Positions 45,856-46,823 of a DNA stretch of 46,823 bases are shown piece after piece. The number at the start of each line of letters is the position of its first letter. The stretch's first letter is position 1. The notes under the pieces were generated by a model that saw only the letters and a program-made list of their open reading frames with translations, was not told the origin of the DNA and made no database searches. Source of the DNA: an uncultured Collinsella sp. (GTDB lineage: Bacteria; Actinomycetota; Coriobacteriia; Coriobacteriales; Coriobacteriaceae); the NCBI GenBank assembly GCA_944321445.1, contig CALULJ010000015.1:1-46823 (forward strand). Reading direction: 5' to 3'. The position numbers and the translations under genes are program-made.

Positions 45856-46609
45856 CCGCGTGCGCCTGATCGCAGGCAACTGGAAGATGAATAACGATGT
45901 CCCGGCCGCCAAGGAGCTGGCCGAGGGCCTCGTCGAGAAGGTTCCCGCCAATGGCGTCGAGGTCGTCGTCTGCCCGCCGACCATCGATCTGGCGTGCACC
46001 TCGCACAAGCTTGAGGGCTCTTCCATCAAGCTGGGCGGTCAGAACGTGTACTGGGAGGAGAAGGGCGCCTATACCGGCGAGACCTCCTGCGCCATGCTGA
46101 AGTCCGTGAACGCCGAGTACTGCATCATCGGTCACTCCGAGCGCCGCGACTACTTCCACGAGACCGACGAGGACATCAACAAGAAGGCCAAAGCGCTCAT
46201 GGCTGCGGGCATCGTGCCCATCAGCTGCTGCGGCGAGTCGCTTGAGGTCCGCGAGGCCGGCAAGCACGTCGAGTTCGTCGTCGACCAGATCAAGAAGGAC
46301 ACCGAGGGCCTCGAGATTACCGATCCGTCCAAGTACGTGATCGCTTACGAGCCCATCTGGGCCATCGGCACTGGGAAGACCGCCACGGCCGATGACGCCC
46401 AGGAGGTCTGCGGCGCTATCCGCGCCACGCTCGTCGAGATCTTCGGCGAACAGACCGCTGCTGGCATCCGTGTCCTGTACGGCGGCTCCGCCAAGCCCGA
46501 GAACATCGCCGGCTTCCTCGAGAAGGAGGACGTGGACGGTGCCCTCGTGGGCGGCGCTTCGCTCGTGGCCGAGAGCTTCGCGGCCATGGTCGAGAAGGCG
46601 GGGGAGTAG
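45845..46609 (+). CDS. tpiA: Triosephosphate isomerase
   Basis: Interconverts dihydroxyacetone phosphate and glyceraldehyde-3-P. The 254-residue TIM barrel has the catalytic Lys in AGNWKMN, the His in IIGHSERR, and the Glu in YEPIWAIGTGKTAT. The start overlaps the last 11 bases of pgk, with GGAGTGGAGG upstream, so translation is coupled. gpmI follows 3 bases after the stop. Confidence 0.97.
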
Positions 46610-46612
46610 ACA

Positions 46613-46823
46613 GTGACCAAGCATCTTCCTGCACTCCTGGTCATCATGGACGGCTGCGGCCTGGCGCCCGAGGGTGCCGACAATGCCGTGGCTGCCGCCA
46701 ACACGCCGTTCCTCGATAGCCTGTACGAGCAGTATCCCCACACCACGCTGGGCGCTTCCGGCGAGGACGTGGGCCTGCCCGCCGGCCAGATGGGCAACTC
46801 CGAGGTGGGCCACCTGAACATCG
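46613..46823 (+). CDS. gpmI: 2,3-bisphosphoglycerate-independent phosphoglycerate mutase, 5' part
   Basis: The first 70 codons of the mutase that converts 3- to 2-phosphoglycerate. It starts with GTG after GGGGGAG; the protein begins [19 protein letters not shown], with the metal-binding Asp, and reaches the catalytic Ser in [11 protein letters not shown] just before the window ends. The gene continues beyond 46823. It is the fourth gene of the glycolytic run. Confidence 0.95.
   Translation, partial: MTKHLPALLVIMDGCGLAPEGADNAVAAANTPFLDSLYEQYPHTTLGASGEDVGLPAGQMGNSEVGHLNI

Overview
The window looks like chromosomal DNA from a high-GC Gram-positive gut anaerobe of the class Coriobacteriia, most likely Collinsella or a close relative. 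The reasons are the actinobacterial gene orders coaE-uvrB and uvrC-rapZ-whiA-gap-pgk-tpiA, the GC-rich codon use, several NlpC/P60 wall hydrolases, a D-aspartate-ligase-like ATP-grasp enzyme, and clustered anaerobic flavin and siroheme enzymes. Genus is an inference from style, not a match to a reference.

Layout. 1-160: 3' end of a 5S rRNA gene with two terminators. 223-4386 (+): coaE, a lytic transglycosylase, uvrB and a small membrane protein. 4482-8323 (-): two FAD oxidoreductases and an Mrp-type Fe-S carrier ATPase. 8430-9260 (+): a RelB/DinJ-like antitoxin and PIN toxin pair with its own promoter, palindromic operator and terminator. 9281-14045: a sulfur and siroheme locus. It holds a three-part CoA-disulfide reductase / rhodanese / siroheme sulfite reductase fusion (-), a GNAT acetyltransferase (-) and a divergent CbiK-precorrin-2 dehydrogenase fusion (+) that could make the siroheme. 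14370-16538 (-): an LTA-synthase-like membrane sulfatase-fold enzyme. 16787-19663 (+): uvrA behind a LexA-like box. 19806-29937 (+): a cell-wall block with two coiled-coil NlpC/P60 proteins, YbaK, MurJ, the ATP-grasp ligase, and a very large GH25-RICINx4-NlpC protein. 30108-32081 (+): uvrC.

32535-41210 (+) is a sialic-acid uptake and catabolism locus. It has a Tat-type lipoprotein, a permease, a permease-ATPase fusion and an ATPase, followed by an N-acetylneuraminate lyase (nanA), a ROK kinase (nanK-like) and nanE. Together these would import sialic acid and turn it into GlcNAc-6-phosphate; nagA/nagB, a sialidase and a regulator are not in the window. 41381-46823 (+): rapZ, whiA, then gap-pgk-tpiA-gpmI (the last one cut by the window edge). 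The sialic-acid locus separates uvrC from rapZ, which are usually close neighbours in Actinobacteria, and yvcK is missing between rapZ and whiA.

The most unusual non-coding signals flank nanE. Upstream is a tandem pair of ~120-base structured units (40212-40460). Their helices covary while their internal loops stay identical, and the pattern of A-C versus G-U pairs suggests the RNA is on the minus strand. Downstream is a perfect 70-bp palindrome with no spacer (41252-41321). Other non-coding structure includes candidate GntR-type operators before the transporter, a 164-bp inverted-repeat element after the siroheme gene, and a cluster of three dyads between the acetyltransferase and siroheme genes.
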